DNA from: Dysosmobacter sp. Marseille-Q4140
Lineage (GTDB): Bacteria > Bacillota > Clostridia > Oscillospirales > Oscillospiraceae
Assembly: GCA_018228705.1 (NCBI GenBank)
Contig: CP073694.1
Location: 868,001-932,000, forward strand
Reading direction: 5' to 3'
DNA length: 64,000 bases
In this document: positions 56,208 to 64,000 of the stretch, in pieces
Numbering within the stretch: position 1 is the stretch's first letter
How the letters are laid out: each line of letters begins with the position of its first letter
The notes under the pieces: model-generated
Told to the model about the DNA's origin: nothing
The model's input: the letters and a program-made list of their open reading frames with translations, nothing else
Database searches by the model: none
Translations under genes and position numbers: made by a program

Positions 56208-58388
56208 CTATTCTTTTGTCAATTCGTTGATCCGCATGGCCAGCATCGTATGCCGGCGCTTGGTGTCCGCGGTCTGGATGGCCCGCACGACGGCATCCCA
56301 GTCGCCCACAATGATGACGCGCTTCTTCGCACGGGTTTCCGCCGTATAGAACAGCGCCCGGTTGAGCATCTTGCCGTGCATGTCCTGAATGTTGATCAGC
56401 ACAGCGTCGTACTCACTGCCCTGGGATTTATGGATCGTGGTGGCGTAGGCCAGTTCCAGCTGCCGTAGCGCTTCGATGTCCTCGTAGGCGACAACACGGT
56501 CATCGCCGAAATCGACCTCCACCAAAAGGCCATCCTCTCCCTGTGTACTGGTGCAGATATATCCGATATCGCCGTTGCTGGCAAAGTCACGGTTTCTCAT
56601 CTGCATGACCTTATCACCTACACGCAGGACCCGCTGCCCGACTTCAATCTCCGCCTTCCCGGGGACTGCCGGGTTGACTTCGTCATGGAGGGCCGCATTC
56701 AGGCTATAGACCCCTGTTTCCGATTTTTTGCGGAATGGGGTCAAAAGCGCCACATTATCCACGCCGAATCTTGCAACTTCCCTTTTGTAAAGCCGCATGA
56801 GATACTGCGCCGATTGCACCTCGTCTGCGGAGGCCCAGAACTGGAAATCGTCGCCAAAGTTCAGCTCCGATACACCGTGCCGGATCCGCTGCGCATTTTC
56901 CGCCACAAGGCTGCCTTCGCTCTGGCGGAACACCTTGTCCAGGATCACTGCCGGTAGCCGGCCGCTGGCGAGCAGTTCATTGAGCACCGCGCCCGGTCCG
57001 ACAGATGGAAGCTGGTCAGCATCCCCAACCAGGATCAGCCGGCAGTTAGGCGGCAAGGCGTTGAACAGGCACCATGTAGTCACCATGTCCATCATGCTCA
57101 CCTCGTCCACCAGTACCAGGTCAGCCTCCAGCAGCTGCAATTCCCGCAATTTGTGAAGTTCGCCTGCCGTCAGATTCAGCGCCTTATGGATGGTGGATGC
57201 CGGATACCCGGTACTTTGCTCCATGCGCCGCGCCGCGCGTCCTGTGGGGGCGCAGCATACCACATCGGAGTCTGGGAATACCTTCTTGTAGATATTCAGG
57301 ATCGCCCGCTGAATAGATGTCTTTCCAGTGCCGGGTCCTCCCGATATGATGCAGACGGGCGAAGTCAGCGCGGTTCGGATGGCGTGACGCTGCTCCTGTG
57401 CAAAGGTGAAGCCCATCTCAGCCTGCTGCCTGTCGATCTCATCGTCCAGATCGCCCATATAGGGCATTTTGTCGCGCTTGAGCATATCACAGATCCCGGC
57501 TGCCACTTCCTCCTCTGCCCTCGCCATGATCGGGCGATAGACATAGTCGTTGTAGAGGATCAGACGGCCGCTCTGGATCATCTCGAAGGCGCGCTGAGCC
57601 ACACCCTTCCAGGTCACCTGCGGCGCGTGGAGCAGATTTACCGCCTTTCTCACAAAGGCTTCCTTGTGCATACAAAGATGCCCGTCGTGCTCCGCCAGTT
57701 TCAGGGTGTAGAGCAGCCCGGCATCCAGCCGTTCAGGCGCATTTCGCGCTATCCCGTTGGCCTGGGCCAACTGGTCTGCCGTCTCAAAGTCGATCTGGTC
57801 GTGCTCAAACACCATGTAGGGAAACTGTGTGAGAAGGGCCGGCGCATCCGATCCCAGCTGCTCCCGCAGCTTGATTGCTTGCGGTGCGCTGATATTGAAG
57901 GGCGCCAACATGTTGATGAGTTTTCGGGCGCTCCGTGTCTCCATATATGCCGAGCAAAACTTCTCGCACTTCTTCTTGCTGATGCCAGGCACTTCCGCGA
58001 TACGCGCTGGGTTTTGATCCAACACCTCCAGCGTCTGCGCTCCGAACGTGTTATAAATCCGCTCCGCAAGGACGCTCCCGATCCCGGGAATCATTCCCGA
58101 GGAGAGATAGGCCACGATGCTGCGCTTGTCAGAGCCGACAATTTCCTCATAGGACTCCATCTCAAACTGGAGCCCATAGCGGGCGTCCTTTTTCCAGTGC
58201 CCGATCATATCGACTTTCACGCTTGCCACCGTGGGCAGGAAGTGCCCCACCACTTTAATGCTGCTCAGGCGATTGCCCTGCGCGTCCAGCACCTTCTCAT
58301 TCGGCTTGAACAGAGCGATCATGTAGCTGCCGTCCCGCGCCTCCTCCAACCGTTTGGGATAGAGCAGGCGGCTGAAACTGCATTTCAT
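56208..58388 (-). CDS. RecD2-type ATP-dependent DNA helicase
   Basis: 726 aa, the length of RecD2 proteins. N-terminal OB-like domain, helix-hairpin-helix region (GMIPGIGSVLAERIYNTFG; EVPGISKKKCEKF), then two RecA-like motors: Walker A CIISGGPGTGKTSIQRA, Walker B VLVDEVSMMD, LVGDADQLPSVGPGAVL, and motif VI-like YATTIHKSQGSEYDAVLI. A 5'-3' SF1B helicase, probably in element replication or repair. ATG at 58388 follows AAGGAGG. Host RecD2 would normally also exist elsewhere. Confidence 0.93.
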   Translation of the reverse strand: MKCSFSRLLYPKRLEEARDGSYMIALFKPNEKVLDAQGNRLSSIKVVGHFLPTVASVKVDMIGHWKKDARYGLQFEMESYEEIVGSDKRSIVAYLSSGMIPGIGSVLAERIYNTFGAQTLEVLDQNPARIAEVPGISKKKCEKFCSAYMETRSARKLINMLAPFNISAPQAIKLREQLGSDAPALLTQFPYMVFEHDQIDFETADQLAQANGIARNAPERLDAGLLYTLKLAEHDGHLCMHKEAFVRKAVNLLHAPQVTWKGVAQRAFEMIQSGRLILYNDYVYRPIMARAEEEVAAGICDMLKRDKMPYMGDLDDEIDRQQAEMGFTFAQEQRHAIRTALTSPVCIISGGPGTGKTSIQRAILNIYKKVFPDSDVVCCAPTGRAARRMEQSTGYPASTIHKALNLTAGELHKLRELQLLEADLVLVDEVSMMDMVTTWCLFNALPPNCRLILVGDADQLPSVGPGAVLNELLASGRLPAVILDKVFRQSEGSLVAENAQRIRHGVSELNFGDDFQFWASADEVQSAQYLMRLYKREVARFGVDNVALLTPFRKKSETGVYSLNAALHDEVNPAVPGKAEIEVGQRVLRVGDKVMQMRNRDFASNGDIGYICTSTQGEDGLLVEVDFGDDRVVAYEDIEALRQLELAYATTIHKSQGSEYDAVLINIQDMHGKMLNRALFYTAETRAKKRVIIVGDWDAVVRAIQTADTKRRHTMLAMRINELTKE

Positions 58389-58501
58389 TTATTTGAGCCT
58401 CCTTCTTGCTGGCGGGGCTGCTTGTATGAGAAACCTCTCATTCCATACCCCGGCCCAGCACTCCGATTTTGCTTTCCAGTAATACCGCCAGCTTGTTCTT
58501 T

Positions 58502-58540
58502 GAAATAAAGCGTGGGGAACGATTCTGCCGCTCCCCACGC
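58502..58540 (-). terminator. terminator of the YqaJ-type nuclease gene
   Basis: 9-bp stem 58510-58518 / 58532-58540 and TTTATTT on the minus strand, 12 bases past the gene stop. The remaining 58389-58501 holds no clear promoter. Confidence 0.8.
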
Positions 58541-58551
58541 CTGTCCAAAAA

Positions 58552-59589
58552 TCACAGAGACTGAATGGTTACTTTGACTTTCCGGTTCTTGGACGGCTTT
58601 CGTGCCTCCTCATAAATGGATGGATAGTTTTGCTTCAGGTACTCAGAACTGACGCGCCGGGATGTACTCGTCACAAAATCCACCAGCAATTTGTCTGTGG
58701 TCGTGGTCAGGATCCCATGCTCGTGCTCTTTCATCAGTTCCGCGATCCGCACGCTGTGTGCCTCAATAGCCTCCTCGTTCTTTTTGATAGCGCCCTTGAG
58801 TTGCGCGTTTTCCTCCTGCAGCGCGGCGATTTTCCGAAGCTGCGGCTCATATTTCCTGGGAAACTCAATGGTGGGCAGTCCCTTTTTACCGGCGCCGTAA
58901 ATCCGCGCCAGGGCATCCATTGCCAGCTGCGGCTGAACATCCTCCATGGTAGGAGGCTTATCATGCCGCAAGCTCCAGATCCATCGGTCCAGCTTCTCAA
59001 AAATAATGTCCTCCTTGGCCTGAACCTGTTCAATGTGAGGCGTGGCCAAGTCATTCTCCGGATTGTTGCCCCAAAGAGCCGAGAAAGCTCCGTGCTTTTC
59101 GTCCAGGACTGCAAGATAATAGCGCAGCTGCAGCTCGTAGTAGATGGGGATGGCTCCGTCAGCCCAATCTGCCGCTTTGTGGTAGGTCAGAGATTTGCAC
59201 TCCAGGACGCCGCCCTCACCATCTTCTTTCCGCGTGTAGCGCCGGTCAATATTGGCAAGCGCGTACTCCAGCGTGGCGTGTTGATAGAGATAGTTGTCGT
59301 CCGTGACGGTGTTTCCCGTCCTCTGGGCGTAGAAGTGAGCGGCAATCGGCTCCAACATGTGTCCCATGGCCAACTGGTCGGGGTTCGGAGGCGATTTCGG
59401 CTTCATGCGCCCCTTTTTGACCATCCAAAGTTCCAGGGGCGTCGTCCACGGGGAAAGGCCGAAAATCGTTGCGACATCACTGCCGCCAACGGTATATTCA
59501 ATATTGCCCTTCGGACCGTGTTCCCGGCATTTGAGCCACATCTCATTGGTCATTCCCGTACAATCGCAGAGGATATTGGGCGCGGCCAT
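58552..59589 (-). CDS. YqaJ-type viral recombinase / exonuclease
   Basis: 345 aa. Nuclease core in the first half: GGSDVATIFGLSPWTTPLEL, GHMLEPIAAHFYA, LANIDRRY and LECKSLTYH, the His, Asp and Glu-x-Lys residues of lambda-exonuclease-like enzymes. The C-terminal part is a coiled coil (residues 250-300) and a basic end. Chews 5' strands to start recombination. ATG at 59589 overlaps the upstream stop by one base (TAATG), preceded by AGAGGTGAAG; a GTG two codons upstream is less suitable. Confidence 0.92.
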   Translation of the reverse strand: MAAPNILCDCTGMTNEMWLKCREHGPKGNIEYTVGGSDVATIFGLSPWTTPLELWMVKKGRMKPKSPPNPDQLAMGHMLEPIAAHFYAQRTGNTVTDDNYLYQHATLEYALANIDRRYTRKEDGEGGVLECKSLTYHKAADWADGAIPIYYELQLRYYLAVLDEKHGAFSALWGNNPENDLATPHIEQVQAKEDIIFEKLDRWIWSLRHDKPPTMEDVQPQLAMDALARIYGAGKKGLPTIEFPRKYEPQLRKIAALQEENAQLKGAIKKNEEAIEAHSVRIAELMKEHEHGILTTTTDKLLVDFVTSTSRRVSSEYLKQNYPSIYEEARKPSKNRKVKVTIQSL

Positions 59590-60731
59590 TACCACTTCAC
59601 CTCTTTGGCGTAGTCGTAGTCCCGCCAGTTGATGGTGAGCGCCCGGGCCATGTTCTCCTGCAACGCCAGCAGCTTACTCTCCGGCACCCCCTGCGTCTTC
59701 AGAGTGAAGGGGATTTCCTGCATGGCCACGAACACGTCATGGGCGGTAGCCTCGTCATTGCCAACCGCCATTTCGAACATGCTGATGGCCTCCAGAGCCG
59801 CCTTCTTAGGCAGTGTCAGGCGCTTGCACACCGCGGTCATCGCATTGACCGGGTGATCCAAATGGACAGAGAGCAGGCTGGTCAGTCTGGCAACGGAATC
59901 TCCGAACTGAGCAAAGAGCATATCCAGGCTCCCAACAAAATCAGGCACCTTGGACTGCCGGCGGTGCTCTACGGCAATCATCCCGCCGATGTGGATGGGG
60001 TACTGCAGTCCGGCCAGCAGAGCCGACACCTTAGCCGAGGCCATGCCGGTATCCGATGTGGAGAATCGAATACCCGGCATCAGCTTGGCTGCCATGGACG
60101 ACTTGCCCTCCGCAGCCAGCAGTTTGATGTAGGTGTCAAGGAGTTCCTCCCGCTGGCCGGGAAGCGTCCAGGAGGCGCTGGTGATGGCGTGGTCCACATA
60201 CCCGGCAGAAAACTGATTGCCCGGGAAACGCTCATCCATCTTGCTCTGAAGCCCGTCCAGCAACTGGTCGATCTCCAGCACGGAGTAATCCCGGCTGTCG
60301 CCGGAGTGGGCTGCGGACACCTTCTCGTCGCGGATCAGCAAAAGGGCGCTGTCCTTGTGAAGGGCCAGGCATGCGTTGATCACGTCGGCCAGCTTCTCCC
60401 GGGAGAGCTTGGGCAGCGCGGAGCCGCCGATCTTCGCCCGGTCCAACAGGCTCTTATAGGCGGTATCGCGCAGGGGGAAAAACTTGTCCCGGAGCTTGAT
60501 GGCCAGTTTCAGGTTCTCCGCAGTGTCCTTGACCGCATCCCGGGATACGGAGGGGTCAAAGCTGTCCGTATCCTCATACAGCGGAGAGGTCTTGTCCAGC
60601 GCCGCCACCTGCAGCTTCTTGACCTCGGTGCGCTCCCACAGGCTGCTCTTGCGGACCTGCTCATGGTAGCTCAGCATGGCGGAGAAGTCGCTGAATTGGG
60701 TGTGGTAGCTGTCACAACAGGATTTCACCAT
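59589..60731 (-). CDS. element protein of unknown function (possible DUF932-like)
   Basis: 380 aa, not firmly recognised. It has KLADVINACLALHKDSALLL, then DYSVLEIDQLLDGLQSKMDE, AGYVDHAITSASWTLPGQRE and DSVARLTSLLSVHLDHPVNA. Overall layout resembles DUF932 phage/plasmid proteins, but this is weak. No membrane segment. ATG at 60731 follows AAAGGAG. First gene of the operon that includes the YqaJ-type nuclease; its 190-base leader carries two terminators (60778-60873). Confidence 0.65.
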   Translation of the reverse strand: MVKSCCDSYHTQFSDFSAMLSYHEQVRKSSLWERTEVKKLQVAALDKTSPLYEDTDSFDPSVSRDAVKDTAENLKLAIKLRDKFFPLRDTAYKSLLDRAKIGGSALPKLSREKLADVINACLALHKDSALLLIRDEKVSAAHSGDSRDYSVLEIDQLLDGLQSKMDERFPGNQFSAGYVDHAITSASWTLPGQREELLDTYIKLLAAEGKSSMAAKLMPGIRFSTSDTGMASAKVSALLAGLQYPIHIGGMIAVEHRRQSKVPDFVGSLDMLFAQFGDSVARLTSLLSVHLDHPVNAMTAVCKRLTLPKKAALEAISMFEMAVGNDEATAHDVFVAMQEIPFTLKTQGVPESKLLALQENMARALTINWRDYDYAKEVKW

Positions 60732-60777
60732 GGTTTTCAAATCTCCTTTCGTTTTTTGAGGATTTCACCACTGTATA

Positions 60778-60812
60778 TGCAAAAACAGCGCTCCTGCAAA
60801 GGAACGCTGTCT
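60778..60812 (-). terminator. second leader terminator
   Basis: ACAGCG-based stem across 60785-60810 with a small bulge and five T on the minus strand, 45 bases before the start of gene 59589. Confidence 0.8.
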
Positions 60813-60832
60813 ATGCCGTAATTATGGGCCGG

Positions 60833-60873
60833 AAAATAAAAAAGTGCCATCTGCATTGCTGCAAATGGCACTT
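60833..60873 (-). terminator. first leader terminator
   Basis: 14-bp stem 60842-60855 / 60860-60873 (one mismatch) with a 4-base loop and six T on the minus strand. Confidence 0.88.
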
Positions 60874-60928
60874 GGAAACACGGTCAACTATGCACACCTT
60901 AGGTGTGGCACGGATACTGTATGATTGG

Positions 60929-60957
60929 ATTATATCATCCTTCCATACGTTCGTCAA
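60929..60957 (-). promoter_or_regulatory. strong promoter of the element recombination operon leader
   Basis: Minus strand TTGACG (60952-60957), 17 bases, TATAAT (60929-60934). Its transcript runs through a CACACC/GGTGTG hairpin and two intrinsic terminators before the first gene. Confidence 0.82.
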
Positions 60958-61000
60958 CCTCTATGAAGCCGACTTGGGCTTCAGTATGGCACCCCGTCTT

Positions 61001-61789
61001 TCAGATCGTCAATCTGTTTACCTTCACTCCTCGCTGCGCAGCATAGTGCAGAACCGAATCAAGGAATTCCTGCTTTATGCAAAGCCCCCGAGCCAAGACC
61101 CCATTTGGAGTAATAGCAAGGCATTCATTGAGTATAAAATCATAGATTTCATTTTCTTCCCAGTGGTTTCCATCCGCATCATCTGCGATGAGTCTGCCCT
61201 TCACAACCTTTATGGTTATATCCTCAATCTTCATGCACGATAAAATGGTTTCCAGCGCATCTACTTCTTCGAGAAGAATATCGTCTTTGGCCTTTGCAGC
61301 CATTTTTTCTACACCTATACCTGGGCTTGCTACAGAGTTGAGGTATTCTTCAATGATTTTTCGATTCTTCTCTGTATCCACATATAACCCATCCGGAATC
61401 GGAGGGAAGCCGAAAATGAGCTTCACTCCATCTCGTTCCGCAAACTTTGTCGCCATGCTTTCATCCGCAAACTCTGTGCCAACCAGCCCTCGAAATACTG
61501 ACACATATTCTGCTCCCGGGATCGTTGACTGCCCATCGTAGGATGCTCCAACCGTGTACCCTAAAGTAAGCGGACGCAAAGCCAGGAGTTTTCCATGAAA
61601 ATCCCTGAATGCAGAAGCAATGCTTTCATCATCGGATTTCCCATGGTCCTGATACACTCCAATCCTCTCTATGATATGATCGAGCAGTTCCTCCGACTCC
61701 ATGAAATCAATGTTTCCCATCTTATAGTCGTTAATCATTTTCTTCCGGACCAGGGAAAAGTACTTGTTTTTTAACTCATAAAAGTCCAT
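61001..61789 (-). CDS. element protein of unknown function
   Basis: 262 aa, not recognised. Segments: MDFYELKNKYFSLVRKKMIN, SVFRGLVGTEFADESMATKF, KLIFGFPPIPDGLYVDTEKN, ALETILSCMKIEDITIKVVK and VLHYAAQRGVKVNRLTI. Acidic and helical, no membrane segment, so soluble. ATG at 61789 follows GAGGAGATAAGAAATT. Base composition is more AT-rich than its neighbours, suggesting a separate origin; cargo such as a defence or regulatory gene is possible but there is no motif evidence. Confidence 0.65.
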   Translation of the reverse strand: MDFYELKNKYFSLVRKKMINDYKMGNIDFMESEELLDHIIERIGVYQDHGKSDDESIASAFRDFHGKLLALRPLTLGYTVGASYDGQSTIPGAEYVSVFRGLVGTEFADESMATKFAERDGVKLIFGFPPIPDGLYVDTEKNRKIIEEYLNSVASPGIGVEKMAAKAKDDILLEEVDALETILSCMKIEDITIKVVKGRLIADDADGNHWEENEIYDFILNECLAITPNGVLARGLCIKQEFLDSVLHYAAQRGVKVNRLTI

Positions 61790-61819
61790 AATTTCTTATC
61801 TCCTCAATAGTATTGAACA

Positions 61820-62734
61820 TTAGAGCAGCCGCCACACTCCCCGCCCCATGTGCTCAAAAGTCTGAGGATTGATTTGCAGGGTCTGCCGCACCTTCTCCTT
61901 CCACCACTGTTGGCTCTGGGCCCGTTTGTGGGGTTCCACTTGCCGGTAAATCTCCTCCAGGGAAGCAGACCCCCGGCAGGTTTCCAGCACGCCGGCAACA
62001 ATGTCCCTCCATGTGGGGCCCGGCATATCCCGGATGTCGCTCTGAACCCGGTATGTCATCAGCAGAGGAACCGCCAGCGGCGCGTCTTTCCTCACCAACA
62101 GAACATACTCATGGACAATGGGGATGAACTTGCCGCTGTAAACTCGCTGGTCGGACATACAATTATGCTGGGCTTTGATAATGACATTCTCCAGCACACC
62201 GGGCTTCGTCAGCTCAAAAAGCATGCTGAAAAGTCTCCCTTTCTTCTTGATGTCACCTACAAGGACGGCCATCCGTCCCCCCTGCTCCAAGGCGCAAAAC
62301 TGCTTCATCATGCAGTAATTCATAGCCTGAACAAAGCTCTCCCAGGTGGCGATGCGGGAGAGATCAAACTGGCGCGGATCGTAGCCATAGCGCTGTTGGA
62401 CTTCACTGGCCCGATACATCACATCCGAATACTGGATGATATCCCAGTATGGCGGATGCCAGAAGATGAACTCAGGGCGCTCCTTAATGTCGGTGTGCAG
62501 CAGGTCAAACCCGCTGTGCAGATCGTAGGTATGGCTGACGATCCCCATGGTGCGTGCGGCATCGGCGGTAGTATTGCTGCCGCACATATAGTCACAGACC
62601 TCATGCGGCCGGAAATGGGCGATCAGATCTTCGATCAGTTTGGGGGAGCAGTTGCCGCGGTAGCGATTGTTTCCGCCCTGTCCCCGCTCTGGATAGGATA
62701 CGACGCTGGTCAAAGCCTTATTTTGCTTCATCAT
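61820..62734 (-). CDS. orphan DNA methyltransferase with C-terminal winged-helix domain
   Basis: 304 aa. Catalytic motif FIFWHPPYWDIIQY (PPYW, N4-cytosine/N6-adenine type) near residue 95; AdoMet-binding motif in the region with CDYMCGSNTTADAARTMG near residue 50. The C-terminal 60 residues, WRDIVAGVLETCRGSASLEE then IYRQVEPHKRA, resemble a HARE/winged-helix module seen in restriction-linked proteins. No restriction enzyme is adjacent, so it is probably an orphan that protects or marks the element. ATG at 62734 follows GGGAGGAACTCAACAA. Confidence 0.88.
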   Translation of the reverse strand: MMKQNKALTSVVSYPERGQGGNNRYRGNCSPKLIEDLIAHFRPHEVCDYMCGSNTTADAARTMGIVSHTYDLHSGFDLLHTDIKERPEFIFWHPPYWDIIQYSDVMYRASEVQQRYGYDPRQFDLSRIATWESFVQAMNYCMMKQFCALEQGGRMAVLVGDIKKKGRLFSMLFELTKPGVLENVIIKAQHNCMSDQRVYSGKFIPIVHEYVLLVRKDAPLAVPLLMTYRVQSDIRDMPGPTWRDIVAGVLETCRGSASLEEIYRQVEPHKRAQSQQWWKEKVRQTLQINPQTFEHMGRGVWRLL

Positions 62735-62758
62735 TTGTTGAGTTCCTCCCATCATAAC

Positions 62759-62794
62759 GCAAAAATGAGGACCACAGGCATGTGCCTGTGGTCC
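62759..62794 (-). terminator. terminator of the HipA-like gene
   Basis: 12-bp perfect stem 62769-62780 / 62783-62794 with a 2-base centre and CATTTTTGCG on the minus strand. Confidence 0.85.
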
Positions 62795-62821
62795 CCAAAA
62801 CCATTGTGAATTGCTTCCAGT

Positions 62822-63919
62822 CTACGCCAGGATCTGCCTGATCCGCTCCCGCACGATACCGCTCAGGGCATCCAGCCGCATCTGCTCCGCCTGGATCTTC
62901 GGGTGCTGCCGGAAGGTAAAATCCCGCGTCCGCTCCAGGTCTGCCCGGATCTCATCCGTCAGCAGTCCCCGGGCGGTCAGGATGAAGTCCCTGCCAATCC
63001 GCGGGCGGCACCGGGCGATATACCAGTCGGGCGCTGCCAGCTGGTCGTTGTCCAGCTCCGGCAGCAAGCTCTTGTTGTTGTCAAATACCGGCGCCATCTG
63101 AAGAACTTCCATGGTGGCGGTGTCGAACAGGACGCCGAAATTCCCATAATGCCGGTCCGGATTTAGGATAATCGCGTCCAGTATGCACATACGCCGGAAA
63201 GCGTCCTCGCTCCCGATCCCGCGAAAATATTGCAGGAGGTCGGGGATCGTATGCTCAGCGCCGTGGAACACCGCGCTTGCCTTGGCCAGCCCTACCGGTT
63301 CACTTGTGAACAACGGGCACTTGGAGATCAGTTTCCCATGGTAGTAATCCAGATCATACAAAACCGCCTGCCGGCAGATGCCTTCCGCCAGCTGCGACGC
63401 CAGGAACTCGGACAGAGGCTCGATCTCCAGGAAAGCGCTGCCGCTCTTATAGAGCTTGATCCCGCTCTCCTCCCGGATCCAGCACTTGGCGTAGTAACCG
63501 TCTGTCCCGAACTCAGGGGAGGTAGAGGAAAAATCCGTCTCACTGACGGTGCCGTCAAAGGCGGCCTCGCTGATCACTTCGCTGAAGGGATTGGTGTAGA
63601 GGGATACATCCCGCCACTGCAGAACCTCCCCCTGCCGCTTCACCCAGAAGGTGTCGTTCAGGGACAGGGCGCGGGTCACCTGCAGGAAACCCTCCAGATC
63701 ATCACAGCCATACTGCTCCAGAAGCTGACGGATGTGCTCCCGATGCTTGGGGGCCTTCCGATGCTCCAGGAATGCAGCCAGACCGCGATAGCCGATGGGG
63801 CGGTAGTCCACATGCCAGGTGCCTTCAAAGAACTCCGGCTCGTCAAACTCATTCCTGCGGCAGGTGAAATCCAATACCGGGATATCCTGATTCATCAGGA
63901 CATATTCCGTCGCCGCCAT
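62822..63919 (-). CDS. HipA-like serine/threonine kinase fold protein
   Basis: 365 aa. C-terminal HipA-type kinase core: GTDGYYAKCW (residues 138-147), catalytic NPDRHYGN (Asp255, Asn260), and metal-binding PVFDNNKSLLPE (Asp280). The N-terminal 130 residues do not look like the canonical HipA N-domain. HipA toxins phosphorylate aminoacyl-tRNA synthetases; no HipB-like antitoxin gene is seen next to it. ATG at 63919 follows GGGAAGGGGGG; the frame continues to the window edge, but a promoter (63953-63981) lies in that part, so 63919 is favoured. Confidence 0.88.
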   Translation of the reverse strand: MAATEYVLMNQDIPVLDFTCRRNEFDEPEFFEGTWHVDYRPIGYRGLAAFLEHRKAPKHREHIRQLLEQYGCDDLEGFLQVTRALSLNDTFWVKRQGEVLQWRDVSLYTNPFSEVISEAAFDGTVSETDFSSTSPEFGTDGYYAKCWIREESGIKLYKSGSAFLEIEPLSEFLASQLAEGICRQAVLYDLDYYHGKLISKCPLFTSEPVGLAKASAVFHGAEHTIPDLLQYFRGIGSEDAFRRMCILDAIILNPDRHYGNFGVLFDTATMEVLQMAPVFDNNKSLLPELDNDQLAAPDWYIARCRPRIGRDFILTARGLLTDEIRADLERTRDFTFRQHPKIQAEQMRLDALSGIVRERIRQILA

Positions 63920-63952
63920 GCCTGCTGACCCCCCTTCCCGCCGAATGATATT

Positions 63953-63981
63953 ATTATACACAGCTTTCGCATGATCCGCAA
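63953..63981 (-). promoter_or_regulatory. promoter of the HipA-like gene
   Basis: Minus strand TTGCGG (63976-63981), 17 bases, TATAAT (63953-63958). Confidence 0.7.
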
Positions 63982-64000
63982 CATCCTCGTACCGTTTCAA

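Larger units (their letters stand above)
50340..64000. mobile_element. integrated element (Tn916-type integrase, partition, replication and recombination genes), right end outside window
   Basis: From about 50.34 kb the sequence becomes less GC-rich, most clearly in the int gene, and the genes change to mobile-element types: tyrosine recombinase at the extreme left, excisionase, ParM/ParR-like pair, primase, RecD2-type helicase, YqaJ nuclease, methyltransferase, HipA-like kinase. Almost all face left. No conjugation (VirB4, T4SS, relaxase) or phage structural gene is seen in the visible 13.6 kb. The right end and second att site are beyond the window. Could be an ICE, a mobilisable element or an integrating plasmid. 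Confidence 0.85.

Overview
The window looks like chromosome from a GC-rich, anaerobic, Gram-positive Clostridia, most likely an Oscillospiraceae-type gut bacterium. The evidence is a 2-oxoacid:ferredoxin oxidoreductase operon, Gram-positive type Shine-Dalgarno sites at nearly every gene, a sortase with a wall-anchored substrate, an SpoIIIE/FtsK translocase, and many cis-acting RNA leaders typical of Firmicutes (c-di-GMP-I, lysine, Mn2+ yybP-ykoY, T-box). Most genes lie on the minus strand. No rRNA, tRNA or CRISPR array was seen. All family names come from reading the sequence, not from searches.

Layout, 1-13 kb: the end of a por operon; a paired chromate-transporter operon with a divergent LysR regulator; an XpaC-like, DUF896, DUF4177 and YlmH cluster; an ABC exporter; a zinc-ribbon/Ig/SH3 membrane protein; uridine kinase; then birA followed by a second, nearly identical chromate-transporter pair. 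13-25 kb is a cell-surface region: a class B-type sortase with a duplicated acidic tail, a large wall-anchored adhesin preceded by a c-di-GMP-I riboswitch and interrupted by an in-frame TAA after its signal peptide, a conserved hypothetical gene, a compact type IV pilus-like operon (PilT, four small membrane-anchored proteins, a GspF/PilC protein), a transglutaminase lipoprotein, and a divergent regulator with a BTAD domain and a degenerate GGDEF-like domain. These parts suggest c-di-GMP-linked control of the surface.

25-50 kb is metabolism and housekeeping, much of it controlled by leader RNAs. An NhaC-family transporter lies behind a lysine riboswitch and is therefore probably a lysine transporter. 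A uracil permease lies behind a 22-codon leader peptide that ends on a terminator (pyrBI-like attenuation). A P-type cation ATPase lies behind a Mn2+ riboswitch, and an aminotransferase behind a T-box. Then follow ftsK, uppP, rnc, acpP, plsX, trmFO, topA, dprA, an RNA methyltransferase and a piece of methionyl-tRNA synthetase.

From about 50.34 kb to the right edge lies an integrated element that is less GC-rich, especially around int. It has a Tn916-type integrase and excisionase, a ParM/ParR-like partition pair, a primase-like protein, a RecD2-type helicase, a YqaJ-type nuclease with a possible annealing partner, an orphan DNA methyltransferase, a solo HipA-like kinase and several unknown genes. 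Its left end abuts a C-terminal metG fragment, so it may have split or captured that gene. Partition and replication genes on an integrated element suggest it can also persist as a plasmid.
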